Positions 18,632 to 26,956 of a DNA stretch of 64,000 nt are shown here, in pieces. Source of the DNA: Alphaproteobacteria bacterium CG1_02_46_17 (GTDB taxonomy: Bacteria; Pseudomonadota; Alphaproteobacteria; Micavibrionales; Micavibrionaceae); NCBI GenBank assembly GCA_001871905.1, contig MNUG01000017.1, positions 62,397-126,396 on the forward strand. The letters run 5' to 3'. Under the pieces are notes generated by a model, which saw only the letters and a list, made by a program, of their open reading frames with translations, made no database searches and was not told the DNA's origin. Position numbers and translations under genes: made by a program. Position 1 is the first letter of the stretch. Every line of letters starts with the position of its first letter.

Positions 18632-18874
18632 TCAGTGGAAATATATTGGAAAATCTCCACGGAACGTACAGGCCAAGGACCTTGGATCGGGGGTACACGG
18701 ATTGTGTATTTTAGGGGCCGCATTGATTGGAGCGGTTGGTGCGGGGGTAAGAGAGACCATCCCCGCTGTCAAAAGCGCAGGAACGGACACCAGACTGAAA
18801 GCGCACCATAAGGAAATCTTGCTCTTTGAAGACCCGTCTGTTTCAACCGGATTTTGTAACCCATGATATGCCAT
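18632..18874 (-). CDS. Possible small membrane protein, 80 aa
   Basis: Open reading frame upstream of the SCO gene. It has a polar N-terminus, one hydrophobic segment (about residues 22-42, WCAFSLVSVPALLTAGMVSL) and a Pro-rich tail with three Cys. A weak GGCAGGT ribosome-binding site precedes the ATG. It is not recognised and could be spurious; the TM segment and its place between the phoH terminator and SCO are the only support. Confidence 0.35.
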   Translation of the reverse strand: MAYHGLQNPVETDGSSKSKISLWCAFSLVSVPALLTAGMVSLTPAPTAPINAAPKIHNPCTPDPRSLACTFRGDFPIYFH

Positions 18875-18967
18875 TATATATTACCTGCCATTCGATTATT
18901 GCATTACTTATTACTGTTATGTCATCATAATGCATAAAAAGTCAAGTAATACCAAGAAAAATCCCAT

Positions 18968-18999
18968 AAAAATGTCCGGCACGCGGGGCGCACCGGACA
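18968..18999 (-). terminator. Rho-independent terminator of phoH
   Basis: On the minus strand TGTCCGG pairs with CCGGACA (18993-18999 with 18973-18979). The stem extends inward by TGCGC/GCGTG with two wobble pairs around a short loop and is followed by a run of five T. It begins 22 bp after the phoH stop. Confidence 0.85.
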
Positions 19000-19021
19000 A
19001 GTCTTTCGAAGGAAGAGGATA

Positions 19022-19795
19022 TTATAAAACGTCGAGCATCTCAGCAACCAACGGGTGGCGAACGATATCTTCGGATTTCAGGCGGACAACTGCAATATTT
19101 TCAATGGCCTCGAACCGTTTGGCGACATCACCCAAACCGGACATCCCCTCCAGCAGGTCAGACTGGTCTGGATCGCCTGTCACCACCATGGTCGAATGCC
19201 AGCCCAAACGGGACAGCAGCATTTTGAGTTGTTGGTAAGTGCAGTTTTGTGCCTCATCAATCACCACAAATGCATTATTGAGTGTGCGTCCGCGCATAAA
19301 TCCGACCGGCGCAATTTCGATTGTGCCCTCTTCCAATAACTGGCGGACACGTTTGCCTCCCATGCGATCACCGAGCGCATCATAAAGAGGGCGTAAATAG
19401 GGTGCCATTTTCTCGTGCATATCACCGGGCAGATACCCCAGCGACTCCCCCGCTTCCATCGCAGGACGAGAGAGAATAATCCGCTCGACTTCTCCGGCTT
19501 CCAAAGCCTCGACGGCAGCCGAGATGGCAAGATAGGTTTTGCCCGATCCGGCAGGGCCGATGGCCATGGTCAGGTTATGGCTTTTAATCGCTTCCATCAA
19601 GTCACGTTGACCATCGGTGCGGGGTTTGACTTTGCGCAAATAGGACTGGTCGCGGTTGCTATCAATCTCTGTTGCCAGAGGATGCCAGTCCCGATCATCA
19701 AAAGAAGGATGAACAACATTTCCCTTATTATGAACCTTGGCGCGCGCGATTTGGTCTTTACGGGGTTTTCCGCTTTTCGAAGACATTTTAGACAT
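19022..19795 (-). CDS. phoH: PhoH family ATPase
   Basis: 257-aa P-loop protein. Walker A is MAIGPAGSGKTYLA and Walker B is AFVVIDEAQN, followed by QLKMLLSRLGWHSTMVVTGDPDQSDL and VRLKSEDIVRHPLV, all typical of PhoH/YbeZ. It is shorter than YbeZ-type proteins (about 320-350 aa) because it lacks the N-terminal RNA-binding-like extension, and it does not sit in a ybeZ-ybeY-lnt operon, so it is the separate PhoH subfamily. AAAGGA lies 8 bases before the ATG. A terminator hairpin lies only 40 bp upstream on the same strand. Confidence 0.93.
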   Translation of the reverse strand: MSKMSSKSGKPRKDQIARAKVHNKGNVVHPSFDDRDWHPLATEIDSNRDQSYLRKVKPRTDGQRDLMEAIKSHNLTMAIGPAGSGKTYLAISAAVEALEAGEVERIILSRPAMEAGESLGYLPGDMHEKMAPYLRPLYDALGDRMGGKRVRQLLEEGTIEIAPVGFMRGRTLNNAFVVIDEAQNCTYQQLKMLLSRLGWHSTMVVTGDPDQSDLLEGMSGLGDVAKRFEAIENIAVVRLKSEDIVRHPLVAEMLDVL

Positions 19796-19834
19796 GGCAA
19801 AGGTCCTTTCGGTGAGGGTTAAGGAAAACGCAGT

Positions 19835-19864
19835 AAAAAACCCGTTCGACTTGTGTCAAACGGG
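19835..19864 (-). terminator. Terminator or attenuator just upstream of phoH
   Basis: On the minus strand a 10-bp stem with one mismatch (CCCGTTTGAC with GTCGAACGGG, loop ACAA) is followed by six T. Only about 40 bp separate it from the phoH ATG, so it either ends the thyA-side transcript or acts as an attenuator of phoH. Confidence 0.75.
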
Positions 19865-20201
19865 AGACCGTAAAATAAGAGGATAGGAAGTGGACTACAA
19901 ACCCGCGACCAACATCATCGCGTAAAATCTCTTGAATATGAAATCTGTGATCCAGAACCAATAAGAACTCCGTGATAGAGTGTCAGGTGGAAAACTCAGA
20001 AGGGCGAATCAGAAGAACTCTAACTCTTAACCGAATCGTAACAGAAACGCCCTTCAAATTGCAATGCAAAACGATTTGCCATTCTCCTTCAAAGGATTTT
20101 TCACGAATGAGATACAAAAGCTCGGTATCTGGATTGCTTTGTTTCACGCGCAATGACGAATACCCTCCTTTGCGCCCATAGCGCTCCCTCGCGCCCTTGG
20201 C
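19865..20201. other. Gene-poor region between phoH and thyA with hairpins and a degenerate repeat
   Basis: No convincing coding region. It contains an 8-bp inverted repeat GAAGGGCG/CGCCCTTC (near 20000 and 20048) and, at 20131-20158, a degenerate copy of the CATTGCG...AAGCAATCC dispersed repeat seen again near 35.96 kb. On the minus strand it leads into the terminator at 19835-19864, so an untranslated leader or small RNA is possible. Confidence 0.4.
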
Positions 20202-20390
20202 GTGAACGACTTTTTACAACGAGACAGCAAAGAACCCAAAGATCAAAGAACTAAAAATAATTCGCAGAGATTTGTGGCAAAAAAGGCGTTATCCGAGACC
20301 CGCATCGCAGAATACATGGACGTATTTGAGAAGCGGACGCGGAGGATAATGCCTTTTGCAGCCCAAAGATCCCAAGGGAAAAAGAATTAA
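20202..20390 (+). CDS. Possible small basic protein, 62 aa
   Basis: GTG-initiated frame of a strongly charged protein ([39 protein letters not shown]). Its stop overlaps the convergent thyA stop by 4 bp, a tight packing often seen for real genes here. No ribosome-binding site is evident and no family is recognised. Confidence 0.35.
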   Translation: MNDFLQRDSKEPKDQRTKNNSQRFVAKKALSETRIAEYMDVFEKRTRRIMPFAAQRSQGKKN

Positions 20391-21181
20391 ACCGCGACGG
20401 GGGCTTTGATAAGGCCATGCGGTTCATACCCCACCAATTCGAAATCCTCATATTTGAAATCGAAAATATTGGTCACATGCGGGTTCAAATGCATTTCAGG
20501 CAACGCCATCGGTTTACGAGAAAGCTGCAACTCGACTTGCTCCATATGGTTGGAATAAATATGGGCATCACCAAAGGTATGCACAAAATCCCCGACTTTC
20601 AGGCCGCACACTTGGGCAATCATCATGGTCAGCAGAGAGTAAGACGCAATATTGAACGGCACCCCGAGAAAAATATCAGCCGAGCGTTGATAGAGCTGGC
20701 AAGACAATTTCCCGTCTGCCACATAAAACTGGAACAAGCAGTGACACGGCGGCAACGCCATCTTGCCAATTTCCGCAGGATTCCACGCCGACACCATCAG
20801 GCGCCGCGAATCCGGATTGGTTTTAATATCATGGATCAGATTGGAAATCTGGTCGATTTTTCGCCCGTCCGGTGCAGGCCACGACCGCCATTGTGACCCA
20901 TAAACAGGCCCCAGATCACCGTTTTCGTCCGCCCATTCATCCCAGATGCGCACACCATTATCTTTGAGATATTTGATGTTGGTATCCCCCGCCAAAAACC
21001 ACAGCAATTCATGGATGACGGACTTGGTATGAACCTTTTTGGTCGTCAGCAGCGGAAACCCTTCGGAAAGGTCAAAGCGCATCTGATACCCGAACACAGA
21101 CGTGGTTCCTGTACCGGTACGATCCTCTTTCTTGGTTCCGTTCGCCAACACATGGCGCAGAAAATCCTGATATTGCTGCAT
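20387..21181 (-). CDS. thyA: Thymidylate synthase
   Basis: 264-aa enzyme making dTMP from dUMP with methylene-tetrahydrofolate. The length equals the E. coli form. Conserved elements are [19 protein letters not shown], the dUMP-binding [22 protein letters not shown], the catalytic Cys in [30 protein letters not shown] and [15 protein letters not shown]. folA, its usual partner, is about 31 kb away. It is the only gene of this short minus-strand unit. Confidence 0.98.
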   Translation of the reverse strand: MQQYQDFLRHVLANGTKKEDRTGTGTTSVFGYQMRFDLSEGFPLLTTKKVHTKSVIHELLWFLAGDTNIKYLKDNGVRIWDEWADENGDLGPVYGSQWRSWPAPDGRKIDQISNLIHDIKTNPDSRRLMVSAWNPAEIGKMALPPCHCLFQFYVADGKLSCQLYQRSADIFLGVPFNIASYSLLTMMIAQVCGLKVGDFVHTFGDAHIYSNHMEQVELQLSRKPMALPEMHLNPHVTNIFDFKYEDFELVGYEPHGLIKAPVAV

Positions 21182-21335
21182 ACAACCTCCCGAAACAAAG
21201 ACTCATAACTCGAAATATAGGCCTGAGAGTACAGGCAACACAGCTCTTTCCCCATAAAAAGCTTGCATATTTCCACATAAATATCTAACCTCCCTATAAC
21301 TTATGAAAACTATAAGAAGGTAACAAGAGGATAAA

Positions 21336-21938
21336 ATGGATTTGCTAAGAGGATTAAAGACATTGTTTGTCGGGGCAAAGGACAACACACAGCCGCACCC
21401 ACCCCTCGCTCAAGATCAAAATAATCAACCAAGCTTGAAACAAGAGGCAACCCCTGTCTTCGAGGAAACCGTCCCATCACCAGATGAACAAAAAACACCA
21501 AAATGCGGCATCTTGTACACCATCACGTCGGATATCGGTGGGACCATCTATTCGGCAGATGGAACTCTAAACCGCGATCTGGTCAATTTTCTTTGTGATG
21601 CTGCCGAAGACGGACACGATGTCATGTTGGTTTCGGGTGGTCATTTGGAGAGCGCCCAAGCCAAATTTGCAGCAGCCTGTCATGAGATAGGAAGACACGC
21701 TCCAGACAATATCTCCGTTCACAGCAAATACGACATTCAGGGCATGGAAGCCGACATCGCCTTTGATAATGAAGATTTTAATTACCTCGACAATAAGAGG
21801 GCTTTCTTGTTTACGGTCATGGTGGATCTTTTCGGGACACCGGATGTACCGATAGAAGAAATTCGCAAAACACTCTGTTTGCCAGCGAACGATCAGGCCA
21901 CAACTCCAAAACCTTCCCTCCAGACTCGACAACCTTGA
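21336..21938 (+). CDS. Hypothetical protein with weak HAD-like features, 200 aa
   Basis: AAGAGG lies upstream of the ATG. After a Pro/Gln-rich low-complexity stretch (about residues 18-55), the segment YTITSDIGGTIYSADGTLN resembles the DxDGT loop of HAD-type hydrolases, and VMLVSGG resembles their second motif. The key second Asp is replaced by Gly, so catalytic activity is doubtful. The ending is again low-complexity. It stops just inside the ssrA promoter. No family was recognised with confidence. Confidence 0.55.
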   Translation: MDLLRGLKTLFVGAKDNTQPHPPLAQDQNNQPSLKQEATPVFEETVPSPDEQKTPKCGILYTITSDIGGTIYSADGTLNRDLVNFLCDAAEDGHDVMLVSGGHLESAQAKFAAACHEIGRHAPDNISVHSKYDIQGMEADIAFDNEDFNYLDNKRAFLFTVMVDLFGTPDVPIEEIRKTLCLPANDQATTPKPSLQTRQP

Positions 21939-21963
21939 TATTTGGGAACGAACGCCCTATAAT
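21935..21963 (+). promoter_or_regulatory. Sigma-70 type promoter of ssrA
   Basis: TTGATA (21935-21940) and TATAAT (21958-21963) separated by exactly 17 bp, with transcription expected to begin near 21970, at the start of the tmRNA acceptor piece. Confidence 0.85.
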
Positions 21964-21969
21964 AAGGAT

Positions 21970-22300
21970 GTCGGGTTCGCCCGACTATGATGCTAAACGC
22001 TTTGTGAAATAGGCGTCGTGGACCCGGGGGCAGTGCCCGGCGGCTCCACCATATAAAACTTGAGAATACAAACGACAGTTTTATATGATGGGGCCGAAAC
22101 AGGATCGACACGCGTAATAAAGATAAAGTCTGTATTCGTTTGAGGAACGGTCGTATCCGTCCAAATTTTATAGATGCAAATGATAATGCACAGACCGTAG
22201 CAGCCAATGACAACTCTTTTGTTGTTGCTGGTGATAAAATCGCTGCTTAATTGCACCGATGAAGCTACATAATCCCTGAAGCTTCGGCAGAGGGTGGGGC
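21970..22300 (+). ncRNA. ssrA: Circularly permuted two-piece tmRNA
   Basis: Rescues stalled ribosomes by trans-translation. The 3' acceptor piece comes first and ends in CTCCACCA (CCA end 22049-22051). An 8-bp inverted repeat (TATAAAAC 22052-22059, GTTTTATA 22078-22085) closes the processed spacer. The coding piece then begins GGGGCCGAAACAGGATCGAC at 22090. Its first seven bases pair with CGGCTCC of the acceptor piece and include the G3-U70 wobble recognised by alanyl-tRNA synthetase. The tag frame runs from about 22203 to the TAA at 22248-22250 and encodes ANDNSFVVAGDKIAA. The outer ends are approximate. This permuted form is characteristic of Alphaproteobacteria. Confidence 0.93.
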
Positions 22301-22302
22301 GC

Positions 22303-22336
22303 GGGGCGGCCTAGCAACAGAACTGCCCCATTTTTT
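22303..22336 (+). terminator. Terminator of ssrA
   Basis: GGGGC (22303-22307) pairs with GCCCC (22325-22329), followed by A and six T, directly after the tmRNA coding piece. Confidence 0.7.
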
Positions 22337-22473
22337 ATGGCTTAAATTTCCGTGAGAAATTATGTCAAAATTTTCTTAAGGGTGAATTTCCGCCTGCGCT
22401 GGACAAATCAATCCCAACCGTTTATAGCTGATTCTACAAACAGTTCTGCTCAAAAAGACCCCAGATATTGCTG

Positions 22474-22980
22474 ATGAAAAACGACGACACTACCCTTAGA
22501 TACGATAAAATGGTTGAATCAGCGCTCCGCGGCGTGGTTCGTCAAGCCGTTTCCGAAGTGCAAGAACATGGCCTTCCCAACGACCACCATTTCTACATCA
22601 CTTTTATGACCGATTTTCCGGGCGTGCAAATTCCTGATTATCTGCGCGAACGCTATCCGGGCGAGATGACGATTGTCCTCCAATACCAGTTTGAAAATCT
22701 GACTGTGGATGAAACCAATCTGGGTGTCACCTTGTCCTTCAATAATATTCCGGAACGTTTGATTGTCCCGATCGCCGCCGTCACAATTTTTGCCGATCCT
22801 TCGGTTAATTTCGCCCTGCAATTCCAACCATTGGGTGACCTGATGGATCATGAGGAAGAAGCCCTTGCGGCTCTTGCCATGGATGACGACGGAGACGATG
22901 ATCCGGACAGCCCGAAAGGCAAAAAATCGAAATCTGGTGGCGGAGAAGTCATCTCCCTCGACAAATTCCGCAAAAAATAA
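22474..22980 (+). CDS. sspB: ClpXP adaptor SspB, alphaproteobacterial type
   Basis: 168-aa protein that tethers ssrA-tagged substrates to ClpXP. I prefer the ATG at 22474 over the TTG at 22468. The core has LRGVVRQAVSEVQEHGLPNDHHFYITF, PDYLRERYPGEMTIVLQYQFENL, LSFNNIPERLIVPIAAV and FADPSVNFALQF, all typical of the alpha-type SspB (DUF2155-unrelated). A flexible acidic linker (MDDDGDDDPDSPKGKK) leads to a C-terminal tail, VISLDKFRKK, the ClpX-binding peptide. It lies about 140 bp after the ssrA terminator, so adaptor and tag RNA are neighbours. Confidence 0.93.
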   Translation: MKNDDTTLRYDKMVESALRGVVRQAVSEVQEHGLPNDHHFYITFMTDFPGVQIPDYLRERYPGEMTIVLQYQFENLTVDETNLGVTLSFNNIPERLIVPIAAVTIFADPSVNFALQFQPLGDLMDHEEEALAALAMDDDGDDDPDSPKGKKSKSGGGEVISLDKFRKK

Positions 22981-23077
22981 ACCAAAAATCTAGTCTCTGC
23001 GACACATAAAATCTGGATTTCCGCCCTTGATTCAAGCTATCAAGGGCGCATTCATTTGTAAGAAAAGAGAATGTAAG

Positions 23078-24412
23078 ATGAAAAAACCGGAATTACTGGC
23101 GCCTGCCGGATCAATAAAAATGATGGACTACGCTTTTGCGTATGGGGCCGATGCCGTGTATGCAGGCCAACCGAAATACAGCTTGCGGGTGCGCAACAAC
23201 TCGTTCAAGAAAGACGAAAATCTGGCCTTTGGCATTGAACGCGCCCATGCTCAGGGTAAAAAGTTTTTTGTCGCGGCCAACCTGTTTCCGCATAACGGCA
23301 AAGTCCGGACTTTCCTCAATGAAATCGAACCGGTTATTGAAATGAAACCTGATGGCCTTATCATGGCCGACCCGGGATTGATTATGATGGTGCGCGAGAA
23401 ATGGCCGGAAGTTCCTGTTCACCTGTCGGTTCAAATGAACACCGTGAATTTTGCCGCTGTTAAATTTTGGCAGAAAATGGGGCTGACCCGCATCATTCTC
23501 TCGCGCGAATTATCGCTCAAAGAAATTGCAGAAATTCGTCAGGAATGCCCCGACATGGAAATCGAAGTCTTTATTCATGGCGCGTTATGCATCGCCTATT
23601 CGGGACGCTGCTTGCTCTCCGGTTACTTTAATCACCGCGACGCCAATCAGGGGACTTGTACCAATGCCTGCCGCTGGAAATACAATACCACCAGCGCAGT
23701 TGAATCAGAACAAGGCATCGTTTTGCCGCAAGATGCCTTGCAACAACCGGAAATGTTTTCGGATTGCGGATCACTCGACCGTCACCCGATGGCTGACGAC
23801 GTCTATTTTCTGGAAGAGCAAAATCGCCCTGGAGAACTCATGCCCGTGTTCGAAGATGAACAAGGCACTTACATCATGAACTCGAAAGATTTGCGCGCCA
23901 TCGAGCATGTGCATAAGCTCGTGGAAATCGGCGTCGATTGTCTGAAGATCGAAGGCCGCACCAAATCGCATTACTACGCAGCCCGTACCTCGCAATGCTA
24001 CCGTCAGGCGATTGATCAGGCAGTATCCGGACAACCGCTTGACCCCAAACTGATCGGCACACTCGAAAATCTGGCGCACCGTGGATATACCGACGGTTTT
24101 TATCAACGCCACCATTCTGAGGATCACCAGAACTATATGGCTGGAGCCTCCGATTCTCACAAACAACAATTTGTCGGCGAGATGATCTCGAACAAAGATG
24201 GCTGGATAGAAATTGATGTGAAAAACAAATTCTCGGTCGGCGACCGTCTGGAAATTATTTTGCCCGATGGACACAACAAGGAAATCACACTCGACCAGAT
24301 GAAAGATAAAAAAGGCAACACAATTGAGATCGCACCGGGCAACGGACATATCGTCCGCATTCCCTCCAACGACATTAAAAGCGACTTGGTTCTAATCAGC
24401 CGCTTTGTGTAG
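23078..24412 (+). CDS. trhP: U32 family tRNA hydroxylation protein TrhP (YegQ)
   Basis: 444-aa protein of the U32 'peptidase' family, which in E. coli prepares 5-hydroxyuridine at tRNA position 34. The ATG at 23078 (MKKPELLAPAGS) follows AGAGAATGTAAG. Family motifs are ELLAPAGSIKMMDYAFAYGADAVYAG, HLSVQMNTVNFAAVKFW and the Cys cluster GALCIAYSGRCLLSGYFNHRDANQGTCTNACRWKY, a probable iron-sulfur site. Then come YIMNSKDLRAI and VDCLKIEGRTKSHYYAA. The C-terminal beta domain is present. A terminator-like hairpin and a G/C-rich repeat follow. Confidence 0.92.
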   Translation: MKKPELLAPAGSIKMMDYAFAYGADAVYAGQPKYSLRVRNNSFKKDENLAFGIERAHAQGKKFFVAANLFPHNGKVRTFLNEIEPVIEMKPDGLIMADPGLIMMVREKWPEVPVHLSVQMNTVNFAAVKFWQKMGLTRIILSRELSLKEIAEIRQECPDMEIEVFIHGALCIAYSGRCLLSGYFNHRDANQGTCTNACRWKYNTTSAVESEQGIVLPQDALQQPEMFSDCGSLDRHPMADDVYFLEEQNRPGELMPVFEDEQGTYIMNSKDLRAIEHVHKLVEIGVDCLKIEGRTKSHYYAARTSQCYRQAIDQAVSGQPLDPKLIGTLENLAHRGYTDGFYQRHHSEDHQNYMAGASDSHKQQFVGEMISNKDGWIEIDVKNKFSVGDRLEIILPDGHNKEITLDQMKDKKGNTIEIAPGNGHIVRIPSNDIKSDLVLISRFV

Positions 24413-24430
24413 CTTAAAAAAATGGCCTGC

Positions 24431-24590
24431 ATCACCCTCACCTAAATCCTCTCCCCTCAAGGGAGAGGACTTGTTATTTATTCCCTTATTTATCCCCTCC
24501 CCCTTGAGGGGGGCCAATCTCTTCTTTCCCTACCCCTTGAGGGGGGAGGGTCAGGGTGGGGGTGCTTTAATCGGTGGGGGTGCTTTAATC
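24431..24590. repeat. Dispersed G/C-rich palindromic repeat, copy 1
   Basis: Starts ATCACCCTCACCTAAATCC and contains two or three palindromic cores of the form CCCTCCCC...TTGAGGGG. The first half is nearly identical to the copy at 35821; the second half matches the copy near 56.8 kb. The 3' part ends with a tandem duplication of a short unit containing GGTGGGGGTGCTTTAATC. It lies just after trhP. Confidence 0.85.
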
Positions 24591-24617
24591 AAAAATTTTA
24601 CAAGGCAAAAAAGAAAA

Positions 24618-24645
24618 CAGGCCTTGAGCGAAGCTCAAAGACCTG
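24618..24645 (+). terminator. Terminator-like hairpin after trhP
   Basis: CAGG...TTGAGC-GAA-GCTCAA...CCTG forms a bulged stem with a short loop, followed by GCCTTTCTTCT. It is about 200 bp after trhP and could end its transcript. The T-run is imperfect. Confidence 0.4.
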
Positions 24646-24659
24646 CCTTTCTTCTGGGG

Positions 24660-25112
24660 GGGAGAAAGCTCTAAAAATTCTTTTCTAAAAACTCGTTCTC
24701 TTCAAAGAGAGAAAAAATAAAGTACTACGCTAATCTTCGTACACCCTGATGATCTTTTGTAGCCCTTATTGGGTCTTTTAAGTATCACCGTCGTCTGTCA
24801 TTTATACTGGAGTTGGGCAATTTATAACCCGAACTTGCTTATATGTCAACTATTAATTTCGAAAAATGTAAGTTTCCAGAATCAAAACTGGCAAAATCCT
24901 TCGTGAAATAAAATAACTTATTGATTCTGAATAAAAAAATATGCCATGACAAGGTCATGCGAAAACCGGAATTACGATACAAGCTGGCTAGAAACTTTAC
25001 ACTGATGGGTGCCAACGAGTTTTTGGCAAACATTCAGAATCTAAAAGTTATTCCATGAAAGATACAAAGGATATAAGGTTATCGGCACTTAAATAGAAAG
25101 CTGCAAGCTAAA
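24660..25112. other. AT-rich non-coding stretch before an unknown gene
   Basis: Visibly richer in A/T than the flanks. No coding frame or clear RNA is recognised. It may carry the promoter of the following gene; together with that gene it looks like foreign DNA. Confidence 0.4.
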
Positions 25113-25994
25113 GTGACCAATTTAATTAAAGACTCATCGCACATAGGCACTCCTGAAAATAAGATTCAGCAGCGAGATTTTGGAGATCTAATGCGCGAAC
25201 TTAACACTCAAGTTAAGTTTTTAATCCGTTCCTGCGAACACTTTGACCAAGGCGACGAAGATGAGGCCAAAAGACTTGCCACACACTTGAGAACACTTTT
25301 GCACGACAAGACAAAATCAAGATCAAGATCCCTTCTCTCTCAATTGGGAATCAAAGAAGATGTTTTATTTATTGATAGTGGCATTTATAGAGATAAACTC
25401 ACTTCTGCAATAAACAATTATTATAAAGACAAAGGACAGGGCATTGCCGTAGCGGGGCACAGTCCTATGGACGTTGGATTGGTCATTCCGTACCCTCTTC
25501 CCGATGGGACTTTCGGATGGAAAGCTCCATGTAGGGAGTTCCGTTTTCACCAAAATGACCCAAGATTTGGGGCACAATCCCAGCCAAACTCATTTAAAAC
25601 ATGGTGGGAAACCCCTTTAATAGAAGCGAGTAGTCTTCTATCATTTAGCAGAAAAAATATTGTTTTAATAATGGCCAACCAAGATGGCGGCGCACATTCT
25701 GATCCAATGCTCGATAAGGACTATGCGGATCTTTGCAATGATTTCTTAGGCTGCCACATGATACACGGGGACGCTGCAAATAGAGCTGATATAATGAAAC
25801 CTGGATCAGAAGGATTGGAGCCAGTAAAAAACAACATTGCATATGCCTCTGTAAGACAGATTACATTTGAGGTTATTGAGACTTTATATAGAAATAAATT
25901 AATTCTTGATAAACCAGCCTCACAGACCACCCCTTTTTTGGGAATGATGCCCATTGTTTTAGGTGTACCGCTAAATGACACTGATGATACTTAA
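25113..25994 (+). CDS. Unrecognised protein, 293 aa, in AT-rich DNA
   Basis: Starts at a GTG; an ATG at 25191 (MRELNTQVKF) has a better site (GGAG 5 bases upstream) and may be the true start. The N-terminal third is helical and charged (LRTLLHDKTKSRSRSLLSQLG). The C-terminal part is mixed and ends PIVLGVPLND. The segment IMANQDGGAHSDPML holds His and Asp residues that could bind metal. Codon choice (AGA, ATA, TTA) differs from its neighbours and suggests recent transfer. No domain was recognised; the alpha/beta hydrolase gene starts 5 bp downstream. Confidence 0.65.
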   Translation: MTNLIKDSSHIGTPENKIQQRDFGDLMRELNTQVKFLIRSCEHFDQGDEDEAKRLATHLRTLLHDKTKSRSRSLLSQLGIKEDVLFIDSGIYRDKLTSAINNYYKDKGQGIAVAGHSPMDVGLVIPYPLPDGTFGWKAPCREFRFHQNDPRFGAQSQPNSFKTWWETPLIEASSLLSFSRKNIVLIMANQDGGAHSDPMLDKDYADLCNDFLGCHMIHGDAANRADIMKPGSEGLEPVKNNIAYASVRQITFEVIETLYRNKLILDKPASQTTPFLGMMPIVLGVPLNDTDDT

Positions 25995-25999
25995 GTACC

Positions 26000-26956
26000 A
26001 TGACAGATAAAGCCCTATCCACCCCGCTTTGGAACCCGAATATTTCGCCTGATACCGAACCCTCGCAAATCACTTTGGGGCGAGGCGAATGGATTGATGC
26101 AAAGCGCGGGAATCGCAAAGTCCTCTATAAAACCTACAAACCAATGGATTTGGGAAGCGGCCCTTTTCCGGTTATCCTTTGGTCGCATGGGTTGGGCGGC
26201 TCGCGTGACGGGGCAGGGTTTATCTCGCGCTTTATCGCCTCACACGGCTATATCGTGGTGCATATCCAACATCACGGCACCGACAGCTCCCTCTGGGAAG
26301 GAAAAAAAGGCCACCCATGGGATGTCATTCGCGCCACACATATTCCACGCCACGCAACACTCAACAGATTCAAAGATGTCCCCTTTGTGCTGGATCAACT
26401 GGCAACACTCGATATCGCGCCACTGATGGACTTAAATAAAATCGGTATGTCGGGACATTCTTTCGGTGCGATGACCACCCAAATCATGGCTGGACAAAAA
26501 AGAGGCCACGGCAAACGCCTCTATGATTTATACGAACCGCGTATCAAGGCAGGAATAGCCTACAGCCCCGGCCCCCACATGGAAAAGAAAGGCCACACCC
26601 CGCAAGATTTTTACGGCGCAATCAAAATTCCTCTTCTGGTGATGACTGGAACCGACGACGACTCACCGCTCAAAAATTTCGGATATAAAGATCGTTTGGA
26701 AGTCTTTACCCATTCCGGTGGCCCCGACCAACATTTGATTGTGATGGATGGCGGTGATCACATGGTCTATAACGGATCAAGAGGGCAACTTGACGCCAAT
26801 CCCAAACAGGAAACCCATGAAGCGATCATCAAAATCCTCTCCCTTGCCTTTTGGGACGCCTATCTCAAAGATGACATGGCCGCAAAAAACTGGCTAACAA
26901 GTGATGCGGTTACCTCTTGGCTTTCAACCGAAGGGGCCTATACTTACAAACCATGA
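26000..26956 (+). CDS. Alpha/beta hydrolase (PAF-acetylhydrolase/dienelactone hydrolase-like)
   Basis: 318-aa serine hydrolase without a signal peptide. VILWSHGLGGSRDGAG forms the oxyanion region, IGMSGHSFGAMTTQI carries the nucleophile Ser, and a late His in DGGDHMVYNGS fits the triad. LLVMTGTDDDSPL holds a candidate Asp. The architecture resembles platelet-activating-factor acetylhydrolase-like proteins; the natural substrate is unknown. The last codons overlap the ATG of the ABC ATPase gene (ATGA). Confidence 0.82.
   Translation: MTDKALSTPLWNPNISPDTEPSQITLGRGEWIDAKRGNRKVLYKTYKPMDLGSGPFPVILWSHGLGGSRDGAGFISRFIASHGYIVVHIQHHGTDSSLWEGKKGHPWDVIRATHIPRHATLNRFKDVPFVLDQLATLDIAPLMDLNKIGMSGHSFGAMTTQIMAGQKRGHGKRLYDLYEPRIKAGIAYSPGPHMEKKGHTPQDFYGAIKIPLLVMTGTDDDSPLKNFGYKDRLEVFTHSGGPDQHLIVMDGGDHMVYNGSRGQLDANPKQETHEAIIKILSLAFWDAYLKDDMAAKNWLTSDAVTSWLSTEGAYTYKP

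Noticed and set aside
21939-22330. Protein-coding frames in the ssrA region
   Set aside because: The sequence is explained by the permuted tmRNA, with acceptor stem, CCA end, tag frame and terminator.
24431-24590. G/C-rich repeats as a CRISPR array
   Set aside because: The units are palindromic blocks of unequal length without regularly sized unique spacers, and no cas genes are in the window.
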